Assembly (NCBI GenBank): GCA_937890005.1
Contig: CALBZA010000017.1
Location: 62,001-126,000, forward strand
Direction of reading: 5' to 3'
DNA length: 64,000 nt
From: an uncultured Verrucomicrobia subdivision 3 bacterium
GTDB taxonomy: Bacteria; Verrucomicrobiota; Verrucomicrobiia; Limisphaerales; DASXHY01
Shown: positions 1 to 8,625 of the stretch, piece by piece
Layout of the letters: each line of letters begins with the position of its first letter
Numbering within the stretch: the first letter of the stretch is position 1
Translations under genes and position numbers: made by a program
The notes under the pieces: generated by a model
The model's input: only the letters and a program-made list of their open reading frames with translations
Told to the model about the DNA's origin: nothing
Database searches by the model: none

Positions 1-27
1 TGCGGTGACTGGAGAGACGTTTGACAT
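1..27 (-). CDS. Start of a flagellar gene, probably flgD (partial)
   Basis: Nine codons (MSNVSPVTA) remain of a gene that runs off the left edge. Its ATG lies 7 bases after the fliK stop on the same strand, so it should belong to the same flagellar operon. In many flagellar operons fliK is followed by flgD, the hook-cap assembly scaffold, and a Ser/Pro/Thr-rich N-terminus would fit. The identity is inferred from position only; nine residues cannot establish a family. Confidence 0.35.
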
Positions 28-34
28 AAAATGA

Positions 35-1642
35 TCAGGCCCAGGATTCCCAGCCGCGCGGACTGGTGACTTTGTTCGTGCGCTTGGGAACGAGGACGCT
101 CGTGAGCGCGAATTCGGCGAAGGCGCCGGTGCGCGCCGGTTTTTCCTCTGATTGTTCGCGGCGCGAATGCTGCGAGAAACTGTTGTTGCTGGACTGGCTG
201 GAATTGTTGTTCGCGTGGTTCTCGGACTGGCTCAAGGGAGCGAGCCGGATGCCGCGTGATTCCAGCTGCTGCTGAAGCTCTGCCCAATGACGGTTCAGCA
301 ATTCGAAGTCGCCCTTCTGCAGATTCGCCGTCACCTCCACCGCGCCGTCGCGCATCTGAACATTCAACGAAAGGTGGAGATTTTGATCCGGCTTGATGAT
401 CACCTGCATTGACTCCGTTCCGAAGTCGCGCAACCGGAAGGCGTGCAAAGCGATCAAATCCTGTGTTCGTTCAAGTGTGCGGGCGGAAGTGATTGAAGCC
501 AGCGTGATCGACGCGGTCTGCGTCTCGGTGGAACTCGTAACCGCCTGAAAAGACATTTGCGGGTCGAGCCTGGCGTCCGTCCGGTCAACACGGGCGGCCT
601 GTGCGGGCTCGAAAGCGGGGCGGGGCGCAGGCCGAACGGCAGCGGTCGAGTCGTTGACCGGCAAGTTTTGCTCGTTTGACCCGGCAGATTGTTTCACTTT
701 TTCGGCCTTTTGCATGGGCGAGGCGTATTTAGCACTGGATGTGCCAGCAACTTCTCCAAGCACTGAGGAGGTCCGCGAAGCGGCATTCTTCCTGTCTGAG
801 ATCGCTTTTTCTCCGTTTGGCGTCGCAGGGAGATTTTGCCCGGCAAAAGTTTCCTCTGACTCCGATTCGGCGGATTGATCCGACGCGAGTGCCGCTTCGG
901 TTTCAGAAACCACTTCCACGCTGCTGTCGAGCGCGGACGGTGAAGAAGGCATCTGTTCCGCCTTCGACACATCCGGTGTGATCGGCGCATTCAAATTCGC
1001 CGCAACTTTCTCCGCGGCTGCGTCGGTTCGCATTTCGGAGGCGGAATTGGATGATCCCAATCGGTCCGGATGCAAGTTGCCGGCAACGTCATCGTTTGCT
1101 GCGGTGCCTGATGGAACTTCCTTGGCAGTCGTCTGGGTTGAGTCGGTTGCTGATCCCTGAGCATTCTGTTGTGCCGTTTCCAGGACCGCTGCATTTGAGG
1201 AAGCCGTTGTTGATGATGTTTCCGTGAACGGCGTCGTGCTGGTGCCTGAAACGTTCTGTCCGGCAGTTCCATCGCCCGCGATCGCTTCCTGCGGAACCGA
1301 TGTTTCCGCTTCGCCTTCAATCGCTGCTGTCGTCGTCTGTTGCGGCTGTGTTGGCGCGGAGAGAATCAATGAGACGATGTATTCCGATGCGGAAGAAATC
1401 GTGGACTGTTCATCGGTTGCGGATGTGTCGTCCAAGGGCTGTTCAAGCGCCGGCGTTTCGGAATCGGTTTCCGTCGCAGCGGCTTCACTTGAGATTTGAT
1501 CTGGCGCGTCGCCGAGTGCCTGATCCATGAGGTCGCGGAAGGCTTCGGTGCTTCCGGCGGAAGCTCCGGACGCGTCCGGAAGGGAAGGGCAGAGAGCGTT
1601 TCCGGCGGGAAGCGCGGCGGTGGGAACGTTGAATGATTGCAT
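35..1642 (-). CDS. fliK: Flagellar hook-length control protein FliK
   Basis: FliK is exported through the flagellar apparatus, measures hook length and switches export specificity from hook to filament proteins. The 535-residue protein has the usual layout. A long Ser/Thr/Ala/Glu-rich, low-complexity N-terminal ruler covers about residues 1-370. A compact C-terminal domain near residues 390-480 carries the hydrophobic pattern ESMQVIIKPDQNLHLSLNVQ, typical of the Flg_hook domain in which export substrates are modelled as beta-rich. The tail is Asn/Ser/Gln-rich. The ATG follows the stop of the MotE-like gene by 2 bases, so the two are almost certainly cotranscribed. Conservation outside the C-terminal domain is expected to be poor; the assignment rests on that domain plus operon position. 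Confidence 0.85.
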   Translation of the reverse strand: MQSFNVPTAALPAGNALCPSLPDASGASAGSTEAFRDLMDQALGDAPDQISSEAAATETDSETPALEQPLDDTSATDEQSTISSASEYIVSLILSAPTQPQQTTTAAIEGEAETSVPQEAIAGDGTAGQNVSGTSTTPFTETSSTTASSNAAVLETAQQNAQGSATDSTQTTAKEVPSGTAANDDVAGNLHPDRLGSSNSASEMRTDAAAEKVAANLNAPITPDVSKAEQMPSSPSALDSSVEVVSETEAALASDQSAESESEETFAGQNLPATPNGEKAISDRKNAASRTSSVLGEVAGTSSAKYASPMQKAEKVKQSAGSNEQNLPVNDSTAAVRPAPRPAFEPAQAARVDRTDARLDPQMSFQAVTSSTETQTASITLASITSARTLERTQDLIALHAFRLRDFGTESMQVIIKPDQNLHLSLNVQMRDGAVEVTANLQKGDFELLNRHWAELQQQLESRGIRLAPLSQSENHANNNSSQSSNNSFSQHSRREQSEEKPARTGAFAEFALTSVLVPKRTNKVTSPRGWESWA

Positions 1643-1644
1643 GT

Positions 1645-2256
1645 TCAGGAAGCTTTTGACTTGGGCGGGGGAAGTGTGCGGCGGATTTTTTCGGTGATGC
1701 TGGCCGCGCGTCTGGATTCGACTTTGCCCATTCTGCTGAGCGTTTCGAGAATCGCGCTCACGTCGTCGTTTTTCATCAGGTAAAGAATCTTCACGGCCTC
1801 GTCCTCAGCCATCTCGCTGATCAGCGCCGCAACGGCATCAGAGCTCATGTTGGCGAACACCTTGGCCTGGCGCTTGAGGTTGTCGGCCTCCTGTTCCTGG
1901 ATGCGAAGGACGTTCTTGTCGAACTCGGCCTGGAGCTGCGCGACCATCTGGGTGATTGAAGTCAGTTCGTTGCGTTCCGCCTCGATTCGCAGCGCGAGTT
2001 CCTGCAGCTGCTGCGCCCGCAATTCAAGCGCCTCCTTCTCACGCTTCAATTCGGTGACCCACTGTTCGAATTCGGGATTCTGGAACTTCCAGGAGGGATT
2101 GTTGTCGGGCGGCAGAGTTTTCGGTTCCGTCTCAGCATGTGTGGCGGCGGCGACGTTTTCGAACTTCGCGGAGTTCAACACGAGGAACGTGACCAAAAGA
2201 TAGAGAACTCCGCCGATGGCGGCGGTGAACCAGGTGGATTGCAGAATGCGTTTCAT
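1645..2256 (-). CDS. MotE-like flagellar protein with MgtE N-terminal-type domain
   Basis: This 203-residue protein has one N-terminal membrane helix (about residues 8-26, AIGGVLYLLVTFLVL). A long coiled coil rich in Glu, Gln and Arg follows (about 65-140). The C-terminus is a small helical domain with the pattern MSSDAVAALISEMAEDEAVK, as in MgtE N-terminal/MotE proteins. MotE of alphaproteobacteria acts as a chaperone for MotC in the periplasm; in other phyla such proteins sit between fliJ and fliK and their role is less certain. The frame is open further upstream, but that part would overlap fliJ and encodes Thr/Ser/Arg-rich shadow sequence. The ATG beginning MKRILQST, 7 bases after the fliJ stop, is the sensible start. 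Confidence 0.75.
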   Translation of the reverse strand: MKRILQSTWFTAAIGGVLYLLVTFLVLNSAKFENVAAATHAETEPKTLPPDNNPSWKFQNPEFEQWVTELKREKEALELRAQQLQELALRIEAERNELTSITQMVAQLQAEFDKNVLRIQEQEADNLKRQAKVFANMSSDAVAALISEMAEDEAVKILYLMKNDDVSAILETLSRMGKVESRRAASITEKIRRTLPPPKSKAS

Positions 2257-2263
2257 GACGGAT

Positions 2264-2731
2264 TCAATGCGATTGGATTCGGCTGAATGAGTGCGCGGCA
2301 GACGACCGGCGCAGCCCGAGTTCATCCAGTTCCTTCTGCTCGTGGCGCTGGACGTCGCGTTCGTAGGCGGCGCGGCGTTTGTCGTGGTAATTGTCGATCG
2401 CTTCCCGGTCGCGCGTGGCAAGAAGCATCTCCTGCATGGCGGCCTCCATGGCGCGTTTCGCGCGCTGAAGCGCTTCCGCGCGTTCCTTCTGGCGCAGCTC
2501 GAGGACGTTGCACCAGGCGCGGGATTTCGTGAGTTGCGAGGCGTTCACGCCGGAGGACATTTCCCGGCAAAGCGCATTCCATCCCGCCACAAGCTCATCG
2601 CTCGCGTTCTTCAGCTGAAGAACGGCGTTGTCATACGACCGCATGGCCTCGCCGAAAGCCTTCTGGGCCTTCTGCTCCTTCTGCTCGCGCAGAATGCGGA
2701 TCGGTTGCAATGAGAAGCGGAACGGTTTCAT
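2264..2731 (-). CDS. fliJ: Flagellar export protein FliJ
   Basis: FliJ is a small antiparallel coiled-coil protein that sits in the centre of the FliI hexamer, links the ATPase to FlhA and escorts chaperones. The 155-residue product begins MKPFRFSLQPIRILREQKEQ, the classic FliJ start (a short strand-like F-x-L-x-x-I/V-L-x-x-R/K segment). It continues as almost uninterrupted charged helix. It lies downstream of fliI, separated by a second FliJ-like gene with a 4-base gap. It shares the motif RAWCNVLELR near the middle with that neighbour, which points to an old tandem duplication. Confidence 0.85.
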   Translation of the reverse strand: MKPFRFSLQPIRILREQKEQKAQKAFGEAMRSYDNAVLQLKNASDELVAGWNALCREMSSGVNASQLTKSRAWCNVLELRQKERAEALQRAKRAMEAAMQEMLLATRDREAIDNYHDKRRAAYERDVQRHEQKELDELGLRRSSAAHSFSRIQSH

Positions 2732-2735
2732 TTCA

Positions 2736-3173
2736 TCATTCCTTCGCAGCGACGGCCATCGGACCTGTCGCTGTTGTTTTCGGCTGAAGCAGCAGCGTCC
2801 AGGTTTTTGAAAACAGGTTTTCGGCGGCGTTCTTCGGCTGGTGGCGATGATTCAATTCATGCTTGCGGGCCGTGCTCATCAGGCTCTTCCAGACGGCGTC
2901 AACCGTGTGACGCGCCTCTTCGAGTTCGGCGGTCTGTTCGCGGAGGCGGAGTTCGATCACGTTGCACCAGGCGCGGCGTTTCAAGAGGTCCGTGCGTGTG
3001 GCACCAGTGGCGATCTCGATGCCGAGCGCCGTCCAGCAGGCGGTGAGTTCCTCGCTGGTCGATTTCACCCGCGCGGCCAGCTGTTCGCATCGGCGAACGG
3101 CTTCCTCGCAACGGTGCGACTGCCTGGCTTTTTCCCCTGTCGGGACGGATGGAGTGGAGTGGGCGTGCTTCAT
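2736..3173 (-). CDS. Second FliJ-like coiled-coil protein
   Basis: The 145-residue product is predicted to be mostly helical and charged. It shares with the neighbouring FliJ the segment RRAWCNVIELRLREQ (FliJ has SRAWCNVLELRQKER) and a similar spacing of the preceding helix (SEELTACWTALGIE against SDELVAGWNALCRE). It lacks the FliJ N-terminal start motif: its first 20 residues are His/Ser/Pro-rich. It lies between fliI (7 bases upstream) and fliJ (4 bases downstream), so it is cotranscribed with the export ATPase genes. The likely explanation is a diverged tandem copy of fliJ that binds FliI or a chaperone. The shared segment is visible directly; the function is inference. Confidence 0.6.
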   Translation of the reverse strand: MKHAHSTPSVPTGEKARQSHRCEEAVRRCEQLAARVKSTSEELTACWTALGIEIATGATRTDLLKRRAWCNVIELRLREQTAELEEARHTVDAVWKSLMSTARKHELNHRHQPKNAAENLFSKTWTLLLQPKTTATGPMAVAAKE

Positions 3174-3180
3174 AGGTGCT

Positions 3181-4551
3181 TCATCTGACTGATTTGGCCG
3201 GCTGCGGCGGAACCGGTTTCGTGCTGGAAAGCGTTTGCGAAAGGAGCTGCCAGCTTTGCGCGGCGTTGAAACCTTCCGTCACGCCCTGCCGGAGAAAACG
3301 TTTGATCGGATCGTGCAGTGCGATCGCGTGGTCAATGGGGGCACTGCTGCCAGCGGAGTAGGCGCCGATGTTGATCAGATCCTGATTTTTCCGGTAGGTC
3401 GCCATGTGTTCACGCGCGGCGGCTGTGACGGCGAGCTGATTCTGATCGAGCAGATCGCGGGTGAGACGGCTCACGCTCTCAAGGACATCGATCGCAGGAT
3501 AATGATTCTGCGTCGCCAGTTCGCGGGTCAGAACGATGTGTCCGTCGAGAATCGATCGAACGGCGTCCGCAATCGGATCGTTCATGTCGTCGGCTTCAAC
3601 CAGCACGGTGAAAAGACCGGTGATCGCGCCCTTTTCGCCGGTGCCTGCGCGTTCCAGCAACTGAGGCAGCATGGAAAACACGGAAGGGGTGTAACCGCGC
3701 GTGGCGGGCGGTTCGCCGACAGCCAGACCAATCTCGCGCTGTGCCATGGCGAAACGCGTGACGGAATCCATCATCAGAAGAACGCTTTGTCCGGCGTCGC
3801 GGAAATACTCGGCAATCGCCATTGCCAGGAACGCGCCTTTGACACGATGCAGCGCGGGTTCGTTGGAGGTGGCGACGATGACGATGGATTTCTTGCGACC
3901 GACTTCGTCGAGATCGCGTTCGAGAAACTCGCGGACTTCACGACCGCGTTCGCCAATCAGCGCGATGACGTTCACATCCGCTTCCGCGTGCGACGCCATC
4001 ATGCCCAGCAGGGTCGATTTGCCGACGCCGCTGCCGGCGAAGATGCCCATGCGCTGGCCGCGTCCGCAGGGAGTGAACGTGTCGATCGCCTTGATGCCGG
4101 TCTGAAAAACATTCTTGATCCGCTCGCGCTTGAGCGGATGCGGCGGCAGGAGATTGAGTCCGACCGTTTGATCTGCGGTGATCGGCGGCAATCCATCGAG
4201 CGGCTTGCCAAGGCCGTCGAGAATCCGGCCCTTGAGCGCGTTGCTGACCGGAATTCGCATGGCCGAGCCGGTGGCGAAAACTTCGCTGCCGGGATGAATG
4301 CCGTGCAGTTCGCCCAGCGGCATCAGGAGCAGGTGATTGTTTCGAAAGCCGACCACTTCCGCGAGCGTGTGGCCGTCGTGACGTGCGGATTCGATTCGCA
4401 CCACTTCTCCAACCGCTGCGAGCGGGCCTTCCGATTCGATCACGAGGCCGATCACCTGGACGACGCGGCCGCATGTTTCGGTGACGCGCGTCTGCCGGAC
4501 ACGGCTGAGCGCGGCGCCGAGGCGATTGGTGGAGCAGGGGAGCGTGTTCAT
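3181..4551 (-). CDS. fliI: Flagellum-specific ATPase FliI
   Basis: FliI is the cytoplasmic hexameric ATPase of the flagellar type III export apparatus, related to the F1 beta subunit. The 456-residue protein shows the Walker A loop FAGSGVGKSTLLG near residue 165, the conserved ALIGERGREVREF segment after it, the Walker B strand SVLLMMDSVTRFA and the downstream TRGYTPSVFSMLPQLLERAG stretch typical of FliI/YscN. The frame is open 26 codons further upstream. The ATG at MNTLPCSTNRLG overlaps the fliH stop as ATGA, the usual coupled arrangement, and restores a normal family length. Fits the flgB-fliK operon order. Confidence 0.95.
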   Translation of the reverse strand: MNTLPCSTNRLGAALSRVRQTRVTETCGRVVQVIGLVIESEGPLAAVGEVVRIESARHDGHTLAEVVGFRNNHLLLMPLGELHGIHPGSEVFATGSAMRIPVSNALKGRILDGLGKPLDGLPPITADQTVGLNLLPPHPLKRERIKNVFQTGIKAIDTFTPCGRGQRMGIFAGSGVGKSTLLGMMASHAEADVNVIALIGERGREVREFLERDLDEVGRKKSIVIVATSNEPALHRVKGAFLAMAIAEYFRDAGQSVLLMMDSVTRFAMAQREIGLAVGEPPATRGYTPSVFSMLPQLLERAGTGEKGAITGLFTVLVEADDMNDPIADAVRSILDGHIVLTRELATQNHYPAIDVLESVSRLTRDLLDQNQLAVTAAAREHMATYRKNQDLINIGAYSAGSSAPIDHAIALHDPIKRFLRQGVTEGFNAAQSWQLLSQTLSSTKPVPPQPAKSVR

Positions 4552-5129
4552 GCGAGCGACTTCCGCAGCTGTTCGATCTTTGTTTCGCGCCGGGCATCGA
4601 GCAGGCCGAAGCGTGTGTGAATGATGCATCCGCCGCGCGTGACTTCTGGAGAACTGGCGTAGCGGACCGTGTCTGCGCCGGGCAATCCGTTCAGGATTTT
4701 GGAATCGTTCTTTTGAAGCAGCGCGAAATCTTCGGGATGCAGTTGAACGGAAATTTCCGTCGTCTGCTCAAGCTGGCTGACTGCTTCGCGCACTTCGGCT
4801 TCGATCATCTCGGTGGTGACCGGCAGCGCGGTGACGATCTTCTGGGCCAGTTCCAACGTGAGATCCACGAGAGCTTTCTCCGAGTCCTGGATCAGCCGGG
4901 GAACGGCGTTCTGAAGCGAGGTCAGCACGCCCTGTTGCAGTTCGAGGATTTCGGCGCGCTGTTGAAGGAGCTGTTCGCTCAAAGCCTTTTCGGCGTCGCG
5001 GCGTCCGCGTTCGTAGGCGGCGGCCTCGGCTTCGCGCTGCTTCTGTTCCATCTCGATGCGATTGCCTTCGGTCACGAGGCAGACGTCGCGCAACGGGGTG
5101 GCGAGCGAAATGGCCTTATACGATCTCAT
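4548..5129 (-). CDS. fliH: Flagellar assembly protein FliH
   Basis: FliH binds FliI, restrains its ATPase and docks it to the rotor-side C ring, like the peripheral stalk of an ATP synthase. The roughly 190-residue protein has a Glu/Gln/Arg-rich N-terminal coiled coil (EMEQKQREAEAAAYERGRRD, with small residues at helix-packing positions). Its C-terminal domain contains LTLELAQKIVTALPVTTEMI followed by beta-alpha elements (EISVQLHPEDFALLQK), as in FliH/HrpE. I place the start at MRSYKAISLA, giving a 14-base overlap with fliG; an alternative ATG lies 8 codons upstream. The stop overlaps the fliI ATG by 4 bases. Confidence 0.88.
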   Translation of the reverse strand: MRSYKAISLATPLRDVCLVTEGNRIEMEQKQREAEAAAYERGRRDAEKALSEQLLQQRAEILELQQGVLTSLQNAVPRLIQDSEKALVDLTLELAQKIVTALPVTTEMIEAEVREAVSQLEQTTEISVQLHPEDFALLQKNDSKILNGLPGADTVRYASSPEVTRGGCIIHTRFGLLDARRETKIEQLRKSLA

Positions 5130-6168
5130 ACTCCGCGGAATTGCGGGATTCATCGAGGTCGATCTCGCCCTCGGCTTCGAGCTTGCGAACGGCGTCGATG
5201 ATTCGGAACTGGGCGGCTTCGACGTCGCGCAGTTTCACATGGCCCAGCATGTCGATTTCTTCCTGAACCGCCTCTGCGGCGCGGCGGGAAATGTTCGCCA
5301 GCAGCAGTTTCTTGAGCGGTTCCGTCGCCTTCTTGAGCGCGAGTGAAAGGTCGCGCATGTCGATCTCGCGCATGATCCGCTGAATGGTTTGCGCGTTGAG
5401 CAACAACAGGTCTTCGAAGGTGAACATCTTCTTCCGGATCGCCTGGCAGAGATCGGGATTGCGTTCCTCGATCGCGGTCAGCAACGAACGGCTGACGGTC
5501 TTGTCGATGGCGTTCAACAGGTCGGCGGCTGATGTGACACCGCCCGTTTGCGAAAACGCGCGGGTCTGCTTGATGCCGAGTTTGGCGTTCAGAACATCGA
5601 CAACTTTTTCAGCGACTTCGATCGGTGTCGGCGCAAGCGTGGCAAGGCGTTCAACGATCTGGTCGCGCAAATCCGGGCGGACGAGATTGAAGACCTGCGA
5701 CGCCTTTTCCGGCGAAAGATAGCTCATGATGAATGCAATCGTCTGAGCCTGCTCGTCGCGGATGAGATTGAAAATGTGCCGCGGATCCATGTCGGCGATG
5801 GTTTGCATCGCGCCGATCGGCGTCTTGCTGGGAACCACGCGGCCCATGATGTCGCTGGCCTTGAAGGTGCCGAGCGCCTTTTCGAGTGTGTTGCGAGTGA
5901 CTTCAACGCCTGCGGAAAGGGAGGTGCTGGCTGCGATCGCGACGTCGGAGAACTCGGCGAGGATGTCCTCCTGCTGCTCGAGCGTGATCAGGTTGAAGCG
6001 CGCCATTTCGCGCGAGATCGCCTCGATTTCACGCGGGGTGAAATCCTTGAGGATCTGTCCGGCGCTGTCGGGTCCGAGCATGACGAGAAGCGCGGCGAGC
6101 TTCTGAATCTTTGTCAGTGCGCCGGCTTCCTGCGGTGCGGCTTCTGTGGGGGTTGCGGTTGCAGCCAT
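5116..6168 (-). CDS. fliG: Flagellar motor switch protein FliG
   Basis: FliG forms the upper C ring, binds FliF, and its C-terminal charged ridge contacts MotA to generate torque. The 350-residue protein is close to family length. The N-terminal domain (LTKIQKLAALLVMLGPDSAG) binds FliF, and the middle domain carries SKTPIGAMQTIADMDPRHIF with the EH-like surface. The C-terminal domain contains MFTFEDLLLLNAQTIQRIMR, REIDMRDLSLALKKA and SRRAAEAVQEEIDMLGHVK, the charged torque helix. It starts 8 bases after the fliF stop. The C-terminal tail is acidic (EGEIDLDESRNSAEYE), slightly longer than usual. Confidence 0.96.
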   Translation of the reverse strand: MAATATPTEAAPQEAGALTKIQKLAALLVMLGPDSAGQILKDFTPREIEAISREMARFNLITLEQQEDILAEFSDVAIAASTSLSAGVEVTRNTLEKALGTFKASDIMGRVVPSKTPIGAMQTIADMDPRHIFNLIRDEQAQTIAFIMSYLSPEKASQVFNLVRPDLRDQIVERLATLAPTPIEVAEKVVDVLNAKLGIKQTRAFSQTGGVTSAADLLNAIDKTVSRSLLTAIEERNPDLCQAIRKKMFTFEDLLLLNAQTIQRIMREIDMRDLSLALKKATEPLKKLLLANISRRAAEAVQEEIDMLGHVKLRDVEAAQFRIIDAVRKLEAEGEIDLDESRNSAEYEIV

Positions 6169-6176
6169 GGGTCGAA

Positions 6177-7805
6177 TCAGTTTTCAGCCGTGCGGCCTTT
6201 GTTCATCCACTCACGAATCGCCTGGGTCATGTTGGTCGGATTTTCCTTCACCAGGCGGTTGAGGACATCGATGGTGACGACGCCGGGCTGGAGTTCGCCC
6301 TGGCCGTGGCCGTTTCCATTCCCATTCCCATTGCCGTTACCATTCGCGCGGTGTCCGACGATGCGGCCAACGGGAACGCCGATCGGAATTTCCTGAACGG
6401 GCGTTTTCTTGAACATCGTGATGAGAACCAGAAGCGCGACGAGACCGAGCGCGGGATAGACGGCGTTGCGGGCGAGATCCCACCAGAACTGACGTTTTTC
6501 CTGCTGGGTCAGCTCCTGCGTGATGGTGGCCGCGAACTGGTCGTTGAAAGGAAGTTCTTCAAGCGCGATCTGATCGCCGCGGGTGGCATCGGTTCCGACG
6601 GCGTTCTGAACGATGCGGCGGAGCTTCTCGATTTCCTCGTTGGAACGCGGCACGGCCTTCCGCTCGGTGCCGTCGCCTTCCATGCGTGAGGCAATCGTGA
6701 CCGCGGTGGAGAGGCGTTTGATGCCGCCTGCGGCCTGAATGACGCTGCTGGTGCTCTTGCCGATTTCGTATTCGACCGTGGAGGTGGTCTTGCGATTCTT
6801 CGAGTTGCTGACCGGCGTGGCTGCGACGGACAAGGCGTTTGTCTCGGTGGCGGTGTTTGACGTGATGCCGGCAGCCATCGGAGCGTTGTTCGCCGTTGTG
6901 GAATCGTTGTTCTCGTCGTTCTTGGTCTGGGTTTTCACCACCTGACCATCCGGGTCGAACTTCTCTTCGGTGCGGGTGACGGTGTCGAAATTGATTTCCG
7001 CCGATACGCGGACAATCGCCTGGCCGGGGCCGAGAACTTTCTCGAGAACATCCTGCGCTTTCTTGGCGAGGTATTGTTCGAGATTGCGGCGGGCGGTGAG
7101 TTGCGTGGTGGTCAGGCCGGTGAGGGAATCGTTGTCCGTGTTCTCTGAAAGCACATTGCCGAGGTTGTCCACGATCGAAACGTTGTTGGGCTTGAGGCCT
7201 TCAACCGAATTCGCCACGAGGAAACGGATTGAATTGATCGCCATCGTTTGCAGCTGGGTGTTTCCGCGAACACGAACAAAGACAGACGCTGTCGGCTGTT
7301 TGTCCCGGTCGAGCAGAAGACGATTTTCGGGAAGAACGATCATCACGCGGGCGGATTCGATTTCGTCGAGCTGGCTGATCGTGCGGCTGAGTTCGCCCTG
7401 GACGGCGCGAATGTAGTTGGCGCGCTGGACGAAGTCGGAGATGCCGAAGTTCGGTTTGTCGAAGATTTCGAATCCGACGCCTTCGCCCTGCGGAATGCCG
7501 CGCGAGGCGAGCTGCATGCGCATCAGGTGAACTTTGTCAGACGGCACCATGATGGAACCGCCACCCTTGCTGATCTTGTAGGGAACCTTCGCGTCGTCGA
7601 GAGCGGCAACGACCTTGGCGGCTTCGCTGTCGGACAGCTTTCCGTAAAGGAGGCCGTAGTCGGTGCGGGAAGACCAGGTGGCAAGCGCGACGAGGCCGCC
7701 GATCACGACCACAGTGGCGGCGAGGACGCTGACCTTCTGGCTTGGGCCGAGGTGCTTCCAGATTTCGAGGAGCTGGCTTCCGAGTTTGGAAAGGTTCCGG
7801 TTCAT
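6177..7805 (-). CDS. fliF: Flagellar MS-ring protein FliF
   Basis: FliF builds the membrane-spanning MS ring, the foundation of the basal body. The 542-residue protein has two membrane helices, near residues 24-44 (LAATVVVIGGLVALATW) and near 447-467 (ALGLVALLVLITMF). Between them lie the ring-building motifs, including LSRTISQLDEIESARVMIVL. The last 40 residues (VLNRLVKENPTNMTQAIREW) form the FliG-binding helix. Between the second membrane helix and that tail is an unusual Gly-Asn dipeptide run (about six repeats) encoded by a near-perfect hexanucleotide repeat at about 6306-6354. The gene lies between fliE and fliG with gaps of 3 and 8 bases. Confidence 0.96.
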   Translation of the reverse strand: MNRNLSKLGSQLLEIWKHLGPSQKVSVLAATVVVIGGLVALATWSSRTDYGLLYGKLSDSEAAKVVAALDDAKVPYKISKGGGSIMVPSDKVHLMRMQLASRGIPQGEGVGFEIFDKPNFGISDFVQRANYIRAVQGELSRTISQLDEIESARVMIVLPENRLLLDRDKQPTASVFVRVRGNTQLQTMAINSIRFLVANSVEGLKPNNVSIVDNLGNVLSENTDNDSLTGLTTTQLTARRNLEQYLAKKAQDVLEKVLGPGQAIVRVSAEINFDTVTRTEEKFDPDGQVVKTQTKNDENNDSTTANNAPMAAGITSNTATETNALSVAATPVSNSKNRKTTSTVEYEIGKSTSSVIQAAGGIKRLSTAVTIASRMEGDGTERKAVPRSNEEIEKLRRIVQNAVGTDATRGDQIALEELPFNDQFAATITQELTQQEKRQFWWDLARNAVYPALGLVALLVLITMFKKTPVQEIPIGVPVGRIVGHRANGNGNGNGNGNGHGQGELQPGVVTIDVLNRLVKENPTNMTQAIREWMNKGRTAEN

Positions 7806-7808
7806 GAA

Positions 7809-8177
7809 TCAAATCTGCATGCGCATCATCTCCTGGTACGATTCCAGGAGTTTGTTGCGGACTTCGACCATCAGTTGGAAAGAGACGCTGGCTTCCTCCA
7901 TCGCGATCACGGCCTGGTGGAGCGAGACATTGCCGCCGGACTGGAGCGATTGAACGGCTTCCATGGAGGCGTTCTGCTTGGCGTTCACCTCCTGAACCAG
8001 CTTGCCCAGCATGCTGCCGAAGGAGTCGCCCGTGTTCTGGCCGGGATTAACCTCGCCCGGTTTGCCGGCGGGCGCGATGGTGTCGATCCCCGGCATCCGG
8101 ATCGCCTCGGCGGCGTCCTGCATTTGCCGGATCGCCTGGAGCGGCAGTGCTTGCGGAATGTTGGAGATCGGCAGCAT
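7809..8177 (-). CDS. fliE: Flagellar hook-basal body protein FliE
   Basis: FliE joins the MS ring to the proximal rod and is among the first export substrates. At 122 residues the protein is slightly longer than the typical 100-110, the extra length being in an N-terminal segment. The conserved C-terminal part is clear: FGSMLGKLVQEVNAKQNASM, then SLHQAVIAMEEASVSFQLMV and the ending EVRNKLLESYQEMMRMQI. The gene lies 17 bases after flgC and 3 bases before fliF. Confidence 0.93.
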   Translation of the reverse strand: MLPISNIPQALPLQAIRQMQDAAEAIRMPGIDTIAPAGKPGEVNPGQNTGDSFGSMLGKLVQEVNAKQNASMEAVQSLQSGGNVSLHQAVIAMEEASVSFQLMVEVRNKLLESYQEMMRMQI

Positions 8178-8194
8178 GTCAGTTCAGCGCGAGA

Positions 8195-8617
8195 TTATTT
8201 CTTGCCGATGGAAAGAGTTTGAAGCGCCATGCTCTTGGCGGTTTTGACGACGGCGAGATTCGCTTCGAATGCCCGTGAGGCGGTGATCATGTCGGCCATT
8301 TCCTCGTGAACGCTGATGTTCGGCATGGCAACCATGCCGTTGCTGTCTGCGTCGGGATGGCCGGGTTGGTAAACGAGCTGTGCGGGCCGCGTGTCTCTTT
8401 CGATGCGTGTGCCCTTGAGGCCGGCGACCTGGCCGTTGCCGTCGAGGGCCTGTTGCAGCGCGGTTTCGAACATCACGACCTTGCGCTGATACGGTTTGCC
8501 GTCGATGCCGCGCGTGGTGTGGGCGTTGGCAATGTTCTCGGAAATCACGTCCATGCGGGTCCGTTCGGCGCTCAGTGCGGCCGCGGTGCTTTGGATTCCT
8601 GAGAGGATGTTGACCAT
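8195..8617 (-). CDS. flgC: Flagellar basal-body rod protein FlgC
   Basis: FlgC is a proximal rod subunit. The 140-residue protein has the rod/hook N-terminal signature (ERTRMDVISENIANAHTT, the flagellar rod motif ending in NIAN) and the C-terminal coiled-coil motif EEMADMITASRAFEANLAV. The spacing and length match FlgC, not the longer FlgF/FlgG family members. It follows flgB with an 8-base gap and precedes fliE, the standard order. Confidence 0.95.
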   Translation of the reverse strand: MVNILSGIQSTAAALSAERTRMDVISENIANAHTTRGIDGKPYQRKVVMFETALQQALDGNGQVAGLKGTRIERDTRPAQLVYQPGHPDADSNGMVAMPNISVHEEMADMITASRAFEANLAVVKTAKSMALQTLSIGKK

Positions 8618-8625
8618 ATAAAACG

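Noticed and set aside
3235..4620. 461-codon plus-strand frame opposite fliI
   Set aside because: FliI Walker motifs are on the minus strand; this frame encodes His/Arg/Asp-rich shadow sequence.
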